Source of the DNA: Deltaproteobacteria bacterium
GTDB taxonomy: Bacteria > UBA10199 > SPLOWO2-01-44-7
Length of the DNA: 39,747 nt
Reading direction: 5' to 3'
NCBI GenBank assembly: GCA_030648035.1
Contig: JAUSII010000032.1
Span: 1-39,747, forward strand
Shown here piece after piece: positions 1 to 9,885 of this stretch. The notes under the pieces were generated by a model. The model worked only from the letters and a program-made list of their open reading frames with translations. It was not told where the DNA came from and did no database searches. Each line of letters begins with the position of its first letter. Within the stretch, counting starts at the first letter, position 1. The position numbers and the translations under genes are program-made.

Positions 1-106
1 CGGTCGTTTTGCCAACCTGTCTGGGGCCTACCAAAATCTGAATAAGAGGGTTTTTTTCAGCCAGTCTTTTTGATAAAGTCCTCTGAAATCGAAGTGTTAT
101 GTTCAT
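1..106 (-). CDS. ATP-binding protein, AAA/DUF4143-type ATPase (N-terminus only, truncated by window start)
   Basis: Reverse strand from ATG at 106 reads MNITLRFQRTLSKRLAEKNPLIQILVGPRQVGKTT..., with the Walker A motif GPRQVGKTT typical of DUF4143-family ATPases. Not in the ORF track because it is short and truncated. Confidence 0.75.
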   Translation of the reverse strand, partial: MNITLRFQRTLSKRLAEKNPLIQILVGPRQVGKTT

Positions 107-133
107 CTCATGATTTTATGAGATGCATCTCAT
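104..133. promoter_or_regulatory. Candidate operator: CATCTCAT-gatttt-ATGAGATG-CATCTCAT
   Basis: Direct reading: 8-6-8 inverted repeat (104-125) sharing its right arm with a perfect 16-bp palindrome ATGAGATGCATCTCAT (118-133). It overlaps the start codon region of the minus-strand ATPase. Confidence 0.45.
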
Positions 134-151
134 AAAGTCAATAACAACTTC

Positions 152-694
152 CTATATCTTTATTTCCTTTTCAAAAACGTCGGCATCTTTTGGAAATTTT
201 ACTTCCACCACCTGCAACGCGCTCAAAAAGGGACCTTTTGGATTTCCAATAAAATCTTTGAGCATATCCTGAACAATATTTTTGAAAGTTTCGTAGGTCA
301 TTGCAAGATGATCGATGATGGCAAAAATATCATCCGGGTCCTGTTTGTAAAAACGTTCCAGTTTCAATTTGATCAGATCTTCCGACATCACGGAATTTAT
401 TTTCAAAAAATTTCCGGAAAATACATTGAGAGTTTGGGCGTGTACCAAGTCGACGGTTGTTGCGACGGTAATAATATCCACCGGAATTTTGATTCGCTCG
501 CAAATTTCCTTGAACAAAGAGGCGTCACGGGTTGGAGCTATATCGATATCCAGTGTGGATCGGGATCTGAACCCTTGCAGAATGATGGCCAAGCCGCCGA
601 GAAGAGTGATTTCAATTTTTTTATTTCTTTGCTGAAGTTCCGCATCGATTGTTTTGAAAAGTTTTTTTGCCCCTTCCATGTCAATTGATTTCAT
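152..694 (-). CDS. Nucleotidyltransferase-fold protein (DUF6036/AbiEii-like)
   Basis: 180 aa; LLGGLAIILQGFRSRSTLDIDIAP matches the GG-x(n)-R-x-T-x-DID pattern of minimal nucleotidyltransferases. Overlaps the upstream wHTH gene by 4 nt. Confidence 0.6.
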   Translation of the reverse strand: MKSIDMEGAKKLFKTIDAELQQRNKKIEITLLGGLAIILQGFRSRSTLDIDIAPTRDASLFKEICERIKIPVDIITVATTVDLVHAQTLNVFSGNFLKINSVMSEDLIKLKLERFYKQDPDDIFAIIDHLAMTYETFKNIVQDMLKDFIGNPKGPFLSALQVVEVKFPKDADVFEKEIKI

Positions 695-1095
695 TTCAAA
701 CCTCTCTGTTGATAGAAGCGATATTGTGAAAGCAACAACTGTGCCCGGACCGGTTTTTGATAAAGACGCCAGTCGCCCAAAAATTGAAATGCCTTTGCCT
801 CTTTTGCAGAGGTGTCGACAAAGCGGGTGTCTTCCAAAAGGGCTTTATAAAGAGAGGCGCGACGTGGGTAGAGCAGATTTTTGAGGCGGGCAAGTTCCAG
901 AAGACAGCATCGATAGGCGTCTAAAAGGGGGAGGGCCTTCTCGGTCAATTCATAGAAAACAGACCCCTTTTTATAAGCTTTTTTGACAAAACCCTTTTTG
1001 ACCAGACTATTTATGGCAACAAGATCATTTTTAAGCCGACTACGGGCTTCAACTCCAAAAACAGTTAATTTGTTGAAATAATTAGTATTTAACAT
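691..1095 (-). CDS. Predicted winged-helix DNA-binding protein, partner of the nucleotidyltransferase gene
   Basis: 134 aa; N-terminal ...RSRLKNDLVAINSLVKKGFVKKAYKKGSVFYELTEKALPLLDAY resembles a wHTH with wing. ATGA-type overlap with the downstream gene. Confidence 0.5.
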   Translation of the reverse strand: MLNTNYFNKLTVFGVEARSRLKNDLVAINSLVKKGFVKKAYKKGSVFYELTEKALPLLDAYRCCLLELARLKNLLYPRRASLYKALLEDTRFVDTSAKEAKAFQFLGDWRLYQKPVRAQLLLSQYRFYQQRGLK

Positions 1096-1110
1096 AATAA
1101 TAACTTTTAT

Positions 1111-1135
1111 ATAGTCACTATAACTAATTTAGTTA
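1111..1135. promoter_or_regulatory. Candidate operator palindromes upstream of the wHTH gene
   Basis: ATAGT-C-ACTAT (1111-1121) and TAACTAA-T-TTAGTTA (1121-1135), 16-40 bp upstream of the wHTH start at 1095. Confidence 0.35.
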
Positions 1136-1172
1136 ATAATATCAAATGAATATTATATTTTTAACAGTCACA

Positions 1173-1235
1173 TGACAAAAGGAAGCGGCTACCTTCTGTC
1201 ACGCCGTTGCAAAAGGTAGCCGCTTCCTTTTGTCA
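1173..1235. repeat. Perfect 23-bp inverted repeat with 17-nt loop
   Basis: TGACAAAAGGAAGCGGCTACCTT (1173-1195) and AAGGTAGCCGCTTCCTTTTGTCA (1213-1235) are exact reverse complements. Confidence 0.9.
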
Positions 1236-1293
1236 CGGAAGCAACTTTGGCCCATTCCCTGACGATAATCTCTTTATGGCGGAAGTTGAAAAA

Positions 1294-3612
1294 ATGAACT
1301 GGTTGGACAGGATGGTTTCTGGTGATCAGCGGCAGTTGGCCGAGGCGCTGGACAAAACTGACCCCGACCCTTGTACGCAGGAAGCGTTCATAGTCGATCC
1401 ACAAAAGAGAATGGATGCATTTGAATCGGTGGTCGATCTGGTGGCTCCACAGAATGTGCTGGCCAAACAACACCCCAAACTCTATTTCGTTGCCGAACAT
1501 TTTGAATCTCAAGTCCGTGCTCTTTCGGTCCCCCAACTTTTGGGCAAACTTGCCTCGTTGGAGAAGAGTGCTTTTTTTTACGACAAAAAAACGCACACCG
1601 CCAAGGTGAATGACTTTGAAGCCTTCTTCGCCCTCAACAATTATCTCAAAGCCATAGAGCGGATTTCCTACAAAGATCCCGACTATTTGAAAGAAGTAGA
1701 CAAACCGGAATTCTATCGTTTCTCCATTCTGGTGGCCGACAATATGACGCCAGAAACCCGTGGTCTTATTTTCAGGATGGAAAAAGAAAATTGGGATTTG
1801 CCGCGCCTGTTTCAGGAGACAAGAGAGGATGGTTTCCTCTGGCTGAAAACTTATTCCGGAGACATTTCGTTCTTTGATGAGCCGGGTTTCAAGTCGGGTC
1901 TTTTATTCGGGCAATATCTAACATTGAAATACCCGGAAGAAAAAATAACCGAAGCCAACAAAGAAGAATTTACCAAGCATGAAAGAGAATATGAGACAAT
2001 CTATCTGGCTCGCGGTGTTTCGCCGGAAGAGCTGGCTATTCTAAAAAAACTTTCAAAAGCAGAATTATTGAAAAAAGTGCAGGAGATTGCAGGCACTTTC
2101 CCCGACATGGACAGTTCCGAAGAACGGGTGATCGCCAGTATGAGAATCATGGCAATTTCTTCGGAGATGAACAGGAGGGGGATGAGTGCAAGTGAAGGGA
2201 TGACAATCAATGCCGATGTCGTCATGGCACTCTACAAATCCCATTGGAGAAATATTTCCCCAAAGATTATTGAAAGAGCGGTGAGGCCACAAATGGAGAT
2301 CCAAAAATCTTTAAGCACAGAAAGCCGACTCGACAACTACCGGGCTCGAAGTGAATTTTTATCCGCGATTCGGGATTCCGTGGCGCAAGCAATAAATTTG
2401 GGAAAATTCAAAGACGGCACTTTTGATCCCGGCTTTCAGTCTTTTATCGGGATCTACGTTTTGATGGGGAAGAATGCCAAAATTCCCTTCACCGTTTCAG
2501 ATCTAATGGATCAGGCCGCTGTTGTTCGCGCACAGTCCCACGATAAATTTTTTGCCGACCATTCTTTCGTGGCAAAAGAATCTTTTGCCTGGGATGAAAT
2601 TCAGCAGGCGGAAAAAATCACAATTCCATTTTCGGCCTACCCCACAGGATCAGAAGAACTTTTTGGAAATGAAATCGATATTTTGAAACAGATTACCTAT
2701 CGCGATGTCCCGGCTTATGATCTCGTTGCCCGATCGGTTGATACGGTTACCTTTGCCAAAACATTGGACAAGGACCATCAGTTTGCCGGAATGGCGGAAG
2801 GTCTTTTCAGGCATATCAATCTTGTTTGTGAAGATGAAAAAGGAAATCTTAGATCTTTGCCGCAACGTCTTCGTATTTTGGCGCATGAAGCTTTTCATAA
2901 TATGGATGGTTTTAAAAATCTGGATGGCACTTTTCCCGCGGGCAATCAGTCCTCTCTATTAGCCGAAAGATCGGCTTATCTTTTCGACGCCCATGTTTTG
3001 AAAGAATATTTGAAATTGCGATTGCAACATGCCGGAGAAAAGCCGCTCTCTCCCAAAGAGCAGGATGAAATTTTAACAATTATTGCCGATGACGAATTCA
3101 CCGCCAAAGTTGCAAATTTTTATATTTCAAAAACCTCTCCCGATTTTGACATTGAAGACCGCCGCATTGAACTGCCATTGCCGCTACAGTTGCAGATTGT
3201 TTCAACCAATAGATGGGGAATTTTCAATCCGAGCGAACCTTTGGTACAGTATCCCATTTTGACCAAGCATTATCTGAAACACGGTTGGGAAGATTGGTAT
3301 GTCGGCAGTGTGATGCGCCAGATTCAAAATCCCGCACACCCTCCCACGCGTGCAAAAATAATGGGTGCGATGAACTATCTTTGGGATTTGAGGAAAGTGT
3401 TGGTGGAAGGGGAAAAACTCCGCATCCTGAAAGAGATGACGGAAGAGTCTCCGGAAGTGGCCGCATTGCTTTGGGAGAACGTTTCCGAAAATGCGAAACA
3501 AAATAACTTGAACGATCATTTTTTCAAAAAAGGTCGGGAATTAAGGCAGAGAGCAGAGAGGGTGGAGTCGGAGTTTCATCAAGAGGCTTTAAAAATGAAG
3601 AAAGCCCCATAA
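1294..3612 (+). CDS. Uncharacterised large protein with HExxH metallopeptidase-like motif
   Basis: ORF 1207..3612. The called TTG start lies in the hairpin; ATG 1294 has GGAAG 8 nt upstream (ATG 1276 is an alternative). Contains RLRILAHEAFHNMDGF and a downstream LLAERSAYLFD. No obvious signal peptide. Confidence 0.7.
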   Translation: MNWLDRMVSGDQRQLAEALDKTDPDPCTQEAFIVDPQKRMDAFESVVDLVAPQNVLAKQHPKLYFVAEHFESQVRALSVPQLLGKLASLEKSAFFYDKKTHTAKVNDFEAFFALNNYLKAIERISYKDPDYLKEVDKPEFYRFSILVADNMTPETRGLIFRMEKENWDLPRLFQETREDGFLWLKTYSGDISFFDEPGFKSGLLFGQYLTLKYPEEKITEANKEEFTKHEREYETIYLARGVSPEELAILKKLSKAELLKKVQEIAGTFPDMDSSEERVIASMRIMAISSEMNRRGMSASEGMTINADVVMALYKSHWRNISPKIIERAVRPQMEIQKSLSTESRLDNYRARSEFLSAIRDSVAQAINLGKFKDGTFDPGFQSFIGIYVLMGKNAKIPFTVSDLMDQAAVVRAQSHDKFFADHSFVAKESFAWDEIQQAEKITIPFSAYPTGSEELFGNEIDILKQITYRDVPAYDLVARSVDTVTFAKTLDKDHQFAGMAEGLFRHINLVCEDEKGNLRSLPQRLRILAHEAFHNMDGFKNLDGTFPAGNQSSLLAERSAYLFDAHVLKEYLKLRLQHAGEKPLSPKEQDEILTIIADDEFTAKVANFYISKTSPDFDIEDRRIELPLPLQLQIVSTNRWGIFNPSEPLVQYPILTKHYLKHGWEDWYVGSVMRQIQNPAHPPTRAKIMGAMNYLWDLRKVLVEGEKLRILKEMTEESPEVAALLWENVSENAKQNNLNDHFFKKGRELRQRAERVESEFHQEALKMKKAP

Positions 3613-3659
3613 AATCCCCTTGTAACCCATTGTAACTTATGATTATGGAGGACACTCTT

Positions 3660-4169
3660 ATGAACAATTCACGCACAACGAACGACGTCTCGTATATCTG
3701 GACACGGTTCAACCTCCGGTGGCTTTTGACCGGTATTGTGGCGGGTCTCGGTGCCGGTCTTATGATGATGCTCGTCGCCGCGTTGCTTGCCACCAAGGCC
3801 GGTTTGCCAGCCACTTTTCCGATCAAACTGGTCGGGGCCGCGGTGTTTGGCGGACAGGCGATGCAAGTCGACTCGTTTATTCCGGGTGGCATGGCGGGAA
3901 CAGTCATCCACTTCGGTCTCGCCGCTTTTTTTGGTCTCGTCTTTGCCCAGTTTGTCGCGGAATGGAGTCGTAAACGGGTTTTGATTCTGATGGGCGTTCT
4001 GGGCGGCATGGCGGTCTGGCTCTTCTGGTCGGCCATGTTTATGCCCGCCTTCAATCAGCCCATGGCCCATCTGTTGACCAAACCGGTTTCCATTTTATTG
4101 CATGTCACCTTCGGATTGAGCTTCGGTCTTTTGATGGTTTGTCTGCGCCCCGTGTTTGTGAGAGAGTAA
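3660..4169 (+). CDS. Small multi-pass membrane protein, unknown function
   Basis: ORF 3639..4169; start moved to ATG 3660, preceded by GGAGGA. Several hydrophobic segments. Confidence 0.65.
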   Translation: MNNSRTTNDVSYIWTRFNLRWLLTGIVAGLGAGLMMMLVAALLATKAGLPATFPIKLVGAAVFGGQAMQVDSFIPGGMAGTVIHFGLAAFFGLVFAQFVAEWSRKRVLILMGVLGGMAVWLFWSAMFMPAFNQPMAHLLTKPVSILLHVTFGLSFGLLMVCLRPVFVRE

Positions 4170-4173
4170 ATTA

Positions 4174-5478
4174 ATGAAAACAGAGATCGAAGACATCAGT
4201 CCGGTTCAGAAAAAACTCAAAGTCGAAGTCCCTGCCGATATTGTCCAACAGGCGCGGACTTTGGCCATCAAACAACTTCAAAAAGAGGCCAAGATCGAGG
4301 GATTTCGTGTCGGTAAAGTTCCATTGGATGTGATCGAAAAGCGTTTCGGCCGCGAAATTCAACAACAGACCGTTGAAAATGTTGTCGACCAGACACTAAT
4401 GCACGCCCTCGATCAGACAAAAACGCATCCCATCTCCAGACCCGAAATTGCACCCGGCATGTTTGATACTATCGGCAATTTTTCCTACAGCGCCACGTTC
4501 GACGTTCTTCCGGAACTGATGCTTAAAGAAAAAGATTTCAAGGGATTGAAGCTCGAAAAAGAAGAGACCAAAATTGAAAAAGAAGAGATGGAAGCCGAGC
4601 TCAAACGTCTGCAAGATGCCATGACCCAGCTGGAACCGACGGTCCCGGAGACACCTTTTGTGGAAGGGTTTGTCGCCACCATTGATTTTACGGGGCTCAT
4701 CGACGGCAAAAAATTTCCCGGCAGTGATTCCAAAGATTACACCGTGGAGATCGGCACCGGCGCCATGCTGGCCGATTTTGAAAAAGAGTTGAAGGGAGCA
4801 AAGGCAGGCGAAACCAGAGAGGTTCGCTTTCACTATCCGAAAGATTATTTCAACAAAGAGCTGGCCGGCAAAGAGGCCAGGTTCAGCGTCAAGGTGAAGG
4901 ATATTCGTAAAAAAAATGTTCCGGTTTTGAATGACGACTTTGCCAAAGATCTGGGAGAATATAAAACCATGCATGAAGTTCGTGCCGATCTTGAAAAACG
5001 GATGACCGCCGCCAAAGAGGGCCAGCAAAAAGGGGAACTCTACAACCAGATTTTAAAAACGCTGATTGAAAAAACAAAATTTGAAATTCCGGATTCTCTC
5101 GTCCGTTCCGAACTCTCACACATGCTCAAAGATCTGGCCGAAGAGATGAAAAAACGGGGACAAAAAGTCGAAGAACTCAAGGCGGCAGAGGTGGTCAAAC
5201 AGTTTCAACCCGAAGCCGAGTCGAGAGTGCGTGGTTTTTTGATCTTGAATCAGATTGCAAAAGAGACTGCCCTTCAGATCACCGAAAAAGAGATGGATGA
5301 CCGCCTTGCGGCCATAGCAAAGGGTCTCAACCGTCCCGTGGCTGAAGTGAAAGAGCATTATGAGAAAAATCGTCTCTTGGGTTCGTTAGAAACCCGAATT
5401 TTACATGAGAAAGCCCTTGAATTTGTCCTGAATGAGGCTAAAATCAAATCCGTGAAGCCAAAAAAGGGGAGCAAATAG
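4174..5478 (+). CDS. tig: Trigger factor, peptidyl-prolyl isomerase
   Basis: 434 aa; N-terminal ribosome-binding region (KIEGFRVGKVPLDVIEKRFG), PPIase-like middle, C-terminal chaperone domain; upstream of clpP-clpX-lon. Confidence 0.95.
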   Translation: MKTEIEDISPVQKKLKVEVPADIVQQARTLAIKQLQKEAKIEGFRVGKVPLDVIEKRFGREIQQQTVENVVDQTLMHALDQTKTHPISRPEIAPGMFDTIGNFSYSATFDVLPELMLKEKDFKGLKLEKEETKIEKEEMEAELKRLQDAMTQLEPTVPETPFVEGFVATIDFTGLIDGKKFPGSDSKDYTVEIGTGAMLADFEKELKGAKAGETREVRFHYPKDYFNKELAGKEARFSVKVKDIRKKNVPVLNDDFAKDLGEYKTMHEVRADLEKRMTAAKEGQQKGELYNQILKTLIEKTKFEIPDSLVRSELSHMLKDLAEEMKKRGQKVEELKAAEVVKQFQPEAESRVRGFLILNQIAKETALQITEKEMDDRLAAIAKGLNRPVAEVKEHYEKNRLLGSLETRILHEKALEFVLNEAKIKSVKPKKGSK

Positions 5479-5500
5479 TCAAAAATTGCCCCTTTTTTTT
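5461..5500 (+). terminator. Terminator-like stem-loop with T-tract at tig/clpP junction
   Basis: AAAAGGGGAGCAA..TTGCCCCTTTTTTTT: imperfect stem starting in the last tig codons and followed by a T run. Confidence 0.5.
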
Positions 5501-5526
5501 AAAAATCGCAACGAAAAGAGGTGTTT

Positions 5527-6177
5527 ATGAATCTGGTGCCGATGGTGATTGAGCAGTCCGGACGTGGAGAGAGAGCCTACGACATCTATTCAAGACTCCT
5601 TAAAGAGAGAATCGTTTTTATCGGTTGCCCTATTAATGATGACATTGCCAGCCTGATTATCGCTCAACTCCTCTTTTTGGAGTCGGAAGATTCTGAAAAA
5701 GAGATTTTTGTCTATGTCAATTGTCCAGGCGGTCTCGTAACGGCCGGAATGGCCATCTACGATACCATGCAATATGTGCGGCCTCCCATTTCGACCATCT
5801 GCATGGGGCAGGCGGCATCGATGGGAGCGGTTTTGCTGGCGGCAGGGTCGCCGGGAAAACGTTTCGCCCTTCCCAATGCCCGCATCATGATCCACCAGCC
5901 GCTCGGCGGTTTTCAGGGGCAGGCAACCGATATCGAAATCCATACCAAAGAAATTTTAAGAATGCGCGAGAGATTGAACGAGATTCTGGCACACCACACC
6001 CACCAGCCGTTGGAAAAAATCCAGAACGATACAGATCGTGATTTTTTCATGAGCGCTCTTGAGGCCAAGGCTTACGGGATTGTGGATGATGTGATGGTCT
6101 ATCGGCGCGAAAAAGAAAAACCAAAAGAAAAAACAGAAGACAAACCGATTCAGGCGGTGGGAGGTTCCCATGGGTAA
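5527..6177 (+). CDS. clpP: ATP-dependent Clp protease proteolytic subunit
   Basis: ORF 5521..6177; ATG 5527. [14 protein letters not shown] and [23 protein letters not shown] are diagnostic. Confidence 0.96.
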   Translation: MNLVPMVIEQSGRGERAYDIYSRLLKERIVFIGCPINDDIASLIIAQLLFLESEDSEKEIFVYVNCPGGLVTAGMAIYDTMQYVRPPISTICMGQAASMGAVLLAAGSPGKRFALPNARIMIHQPLGGFQGQATDIEIHTKEILRMRERLNEILAHHTHQPLEKIQNDTDRDFFMSALEAKAYGIVDDVMVYRREKEKPKEKTEDKPIQAVGGSHG

Positions 6178-7429
6178 AGACCCGACAATGGACGACCCGG
6201 CAAGTCTGCACTGTTCCTTTTGCGGAAAAAACCAGCGCGAAGTGCGAAAGCTGATCGCCGGCCCCACGGTTTATATCTGCGATGAGTGCATCGAACTTTG
6301 CAACGACATCATCGCGGAGGAAAATTCCCGCGCACGCCAGGTCGGCATGCATCTGGGTGTGCCGAAGCCCACCGAGATAAAAACTTTTCTGGATGAATAT
6401 GTGATCGGACAGGACCACGCCAAGCGGGTTCTCTCGGTAGCGGTCCACAATCATTACAAAAGAATCGAATCGAAGATGAGCGGCCGGGATGATGTGGAAT
6501 TGCAGAAGAGCAACATCATGCTGATCGGGCCCACCGGTGTCGGCAAAACATTGCTGGCACAGACACTCGCGCGCATGCTCAACGTTCCGTTCACCATCGC
6601 CGATGCCACCTGCCTGACCGAGGCCGGTTATGTCGGTGAAGATGTCGAAAATATTATTCTGAATCTGTTGCAAGCCGCCGATTATGACAAGGCCAAGTGC
6701 GAGCGTGGCATTGTCTATATCGACGAGATCGACAAAATTTCGCGCAAGTCGGAAAACCCCTCCATCACCCGCGACGTTTCGGGCGAGGGAGTTCAGCAGG
6801 CCCTGCTCAAAATTCTGGAGGGGACTGTTGCCAATGTTCCACCCAAAGGGGGAAGAAAACATCCCCAACAGGAATATATTCCGATCGATACCACCAACAT
6901 CCTTTTTATCTGCGGCGGAACGTTTGTCGGTCTGGAAGAAATTATCGACAGACGACTTGGTGAAAAGAGACTCGGTTTCGGCGTCGAAATGAAAGCCCAT
7001 TCACATAAAAAACTCTCCGAGACCCTGCGTGCTGTTGAAACAGAAGATCTCATCCGGTTCGGTCTCATTCCGGAATTTATCGGCAGATTGCCTGTGGTGG
7101 CCACATTGGAAGAGTTGGACGAGCCCGCTCTCATCAAAATTCTGACCGAACCACGCAATGCCCTGGTCAAACAGTATCAGAGGCTTTTTGAATTTGAAAA
7201 GGTCAAGGTCCAGTTCACACCGGGCAGTTTGAGTGCCGTTGCCAAAGAGGGGATTCGCAGAAAATCGGGAGCGAGAGGACTACGCGCCATTCTGGAAAAT
7301 GTGATGCTCGATGTGATGTATGATATTCCTTCAGAGGAAGGTGTGCGTGAAATTGTCGTGAGTGAAGATGTTATTCTCAAAAAGAGCAAGCCTGTCATCG
7401 TCTACGAAAAGAAGGCAAAAACCGCCTAA
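6170..7429 (+). CDS. clpX: ATP-dependent Clp protease ATP-binding subunit ClpX
   Basis: N-terminal zinc-binding domain ([28 protein letters not shown]), GPTGVGKT Walker [11 protein letters not shown]. Confidence 0.97.
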   Translation: MGKDPTMDDPASLHCSFCGKNQREVRKLIAGPTVYICDECIELCNDIIAEENSRARQVGMHLGVPKPTEIKTFLDEYVIGQDHAKRVLSVAVHNHYKRIESKMSGRDDVELQKSNIMLIGPTGVGKTLLAQTLARMLNVPFTIADATCLTEAGYVGEDVENIILNLLQAADYDKAKCERGIVYIDEIDKISRKSENPSITRDVSGEGVQQALLKILEGTVANVPPKGGRKHPQQEYIPIDTTNILFICGGTFVGLEEIIDRRLGEKRLGFGVEMKAHSHKKLSETLRAVETEDLIRFGLIPEFIGRLPVVATLEELDEPALIKILTEPRNALVKQYQRLFEFEKVKVQFTPGSLSAVAKEGIRRKSGARGLRAILENVMLDVMYDIPSEEGVREIVVSEDVILKKSKPVIVYEKKAKTA

Positions 7430-7441
7430 GGAGAAAAAATT

Positions 7442-9883
7442 ATGGCCGACGCACTCGTTCCCAAAAATGATTCCAATCTGTATGCGATGCTCCCACTCCG
7501 GGATATCGTGGTGTTCCCCCACATGGTGGTTCCGCTGTTTGTCGGCCGCGAGAAATCGATTGCCGCGCTGGAAGACGCCATGAACAAGGAGAGAGATATT
7601 CTTCTGGCGGCCCAGGTGAATGCCAAGACCAACGATCCCAAACCCGATGACATTTATAAAATGGGAACGCTGGCCTCCATCATCCAGCTTTTGAGACTGC
7701 CGGATGGCACTGTCAAGGTGTTGATCGAGGGAAAAAAGCGGGCGCGCATTCACCAATTTGTTCCAAATCCCAATTTTTTCATGGTCGAGGCCGAAGCGGT
7801 GGATGAAACCATTGACAGAACCATCGAGATCGAAGCCCTTTTGCGTGGCGTGAAGGCGACCTTTGAACAATATGTGAAACTCAATAAACGCATTCCGCCG
7901 GAAATGCTGGCTTCGGTGGCGACCATTGAAGACCCGGCAAGACTGGCTGACACCATCGTCGCCCATTTGTCGCTCAAAATTTCGGACAAGCAGAAAATTC
8001 TGGAACTCATTTCCCCTTCCGACCGTCTCGAAAAATTGCTGGGGATGATGCAATCCGAAATTGAAATTCTGCAGGTTGAAAAACGAATCCGTTCGCGCGT
8101 GAAGAAGCAAATGGAAAAGACCCAGCGCGAATATTATCTCAATGAACAGATGCAGGCGATCCAGAAAGAACTGGGCGAGCGCGACGAGTTCAAAAGCGAG
8201 ATTCAGGAACTTGAAGAGAAGATGAAAAAGAAAAAACTCTCCGCCGAGGCCGCCAATCGCTGCAAACAGGAGATTAAAAAATTGAAGATGATGTCACCCA
8301 TGTCGGCGGAAGCCACCGTGGTGCGCAATTATCTCGACTGGATTTTGTCTCTCCCGTGGGGTGAGAACACTCAGGATAAACTTGATTTGAAAGAAGCCGA
8401 AAAGATTCTGGAAGAAGATCATTATGGATTGAAGCAACCCAAAGAACGCATTCTTGAATATCTGGCGGTTTGTCAGCTGATGGGCAAGGTGAAGGGGCCG
8501 ATTTTGTGTTTCGTCGGACCTCCGGGCGTCGGCAAAACATCGCTGGGCCGTTCTATCGCCCGTTCGACCGGAAGAAAATTTGTTCGTCTCTCTCTGGGTG
8601 GTGTGCGCGATGAGGCTGAAATCAGAGGTCATCGCAGAACCTACATCGGTGCTCTGCCGGGAAAAGTCGTTCAATCATTGCGCAAAGCCGGTTCCAATAA
8701 TCCCGTTTTTTTGCTCGATGAAATTGACAAGATGAGCATGGATTTCAGGGGAGATCCTTCCGCCGCATTGCTCGAAGTGCTCGATCCGGAACAGAACGCG
8801 ACGTTCACCGATCACTATCTCGATCTTGATTATGATTTGTCACACATTATGTTTATCACCACGGCGAACACTCTGCCTGCCATTCCGCTTCCCTTGCAGG
8901 ACAGAATGGAGATCATCCGCATTCCCGGTTACACCGAAGACGAAAAACTCCATATCGCCAGAAAATATCTGATCAAGAAAGAGTGTGAGGCCAACGGTTT
9001 GAAAGAGAGCAACGTTTCCTTCACCGACTCGGCGCTGAAATCGGTTATCCAACACTATACCCGCGAAGCCGGTGTCAGAAATCTGGAACGCGAAATTGCA
9101 GGTATCTTGAGAAAAGTGGCCCGCGATGTGGTGGTGAAGGGGACCAGGGACAACGCCAAGCCGGTCAAACTGACTCCCAAAAAAGTGATTCAATTTCTGG
9201 GCACCCCCAAGTATCGCTATGGGTTGGCAGAAGAAGAAGATCAGATTGGTATCACCACGGGGCTCGCCTGGACTGAATGCGGCGGCGAATTGCTCACCAC
9301 CGAAGTGACGGTGATGCCCGGTCGCGGCAAGCTGATCATTACCGGAAAACTGGGTGATGTGATGCAGGAATCGGCGCAGGCGGCGGTCAGCTATATCCGC
9401 TCGCGTGCGGAAGTGTTGGGACTCGGAAAAGAATTCTATCAGAAGCTCGATATTCATATTCACTTGCCGGAAGGGGCGATCCCCAAAGATGGTCCTTCGG
9501 CGGGTATCACCATGGCGACGGCTCTGGCCTCCGCTCTGCTCAAAATTCCGGTGAAGCGCGATGTGGCAATGACGGGTGAAATCACCCTTCGTGGTCGCGT
9601 GTTGCCGATCGGCGGATTGAAGGAAAAAGTTTTCGCCGCGCATCGCGGGCGAATACAGACGGTGCTGATCCCGAAGGAAAATGAAAAAGACATCAAGGAA
9701 ATCCCGAAAAAAATCCTGAACGACATCAAAATCATCACGGTGGAGCATATGGATGATGTTTTGAGAGCGGCCTTGGCTCTGGACGATCCGGACAAGCTCT
9801 TTCGTGGTCTGCCTCCCAAGTCAGTTACGCCACCGGTGAAAAAGGGGGCTGTTGCCGAGGCGCCGATCGTCATGAAGCATTGA
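7442..9883 (+). CDS. lon: Lon protease (endopeptidase La)
   Basis: 813 aa; [15 protein letters not shown], catalytic [28 protein letters not shown]. Confidence 0.97.
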   Translation: MADALVPKNDSNLYAMLPLRDIVVFPHMVVPLFVGREKSIAALEDAMNKERDILLAAQVNAKTNDPKPDDIYKMGTLASIIQLLRLPDGTVKVLIEGKKRARIHQFVPNPNFFMVEAEAVDETIDRTIEIEALLRGVKATFEQYVKLNKRIPPEMLASVATIEDPARLADTIVAHLSLKISDKQKILELISPSDRLEKLLGMMQSEIEILQVEKRIRSRVKKQMEKTQREYYLNEQMQAIQKELGERDEFKSEIQELEEKMKKKKLSAEAANRCKQEIKKLKMMSPMSAEATVVRNYLDWILSLPWGENTQDKLDLKEAEKILEEDHYGLKQPKERILEYLAVCQLMGKVKGPILCFVGPPGVGKTSLGRSIARSTGRKFVRLSLGGVRDEAEIRGHRRTYIGALPGKVVQSLRKAGSNNPVFLLDEIDKMSMDFRGDPSAALLEVLDPEQNATFTDHYLDLDYDLSHIMFITTANTLPAIPLPLQDRMEIIRIPGYTEDEKLHIARKYLIKKECEANGLKESNVSFTDSALKSVIQHYTREAGVRNLEREIAGILRKVARDVVVKGTRDNAKPVKLTPKKVIQFLGTPKYRYGLAEEEDQIGITTGLAWTECGGELLTTEVTVMPGRGKLIITGKLGDVMQESAQAAVSYIRSRAEVLGLGKEFYQKLDIHIHLPEGAIPKDGPSAGITMATALASALLKIPVKRDVAMTGEITLRGRVLPIGGLKEKVFAAHRGRIQTVLIPKENEKDIKEIPKKILNDIKIITVEHMDDVLRAALALDDPDKLFRGLPPKSVTPPVKKGAVAEAPIVMKH

Positions 9884-9885
9884 AA

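Noticed and set aside
4396-5028. 210-aa antisense ORF over tig
   Set aside because: Shadow ORF rich in Phe/Gly/His; tig is well supported on the plus strand.
6047-7000. 317-aa antisense ORF over clpP/clpX
   Set aside because: Shadow of clpX; no recognisable domain.
8840-9748. 302-aa antisense ORF over lon
   Set aside because: Fully opposite a confidently identified lon gene; His/Arg/Phe-rich translation typical of antisense shadow ORFs.
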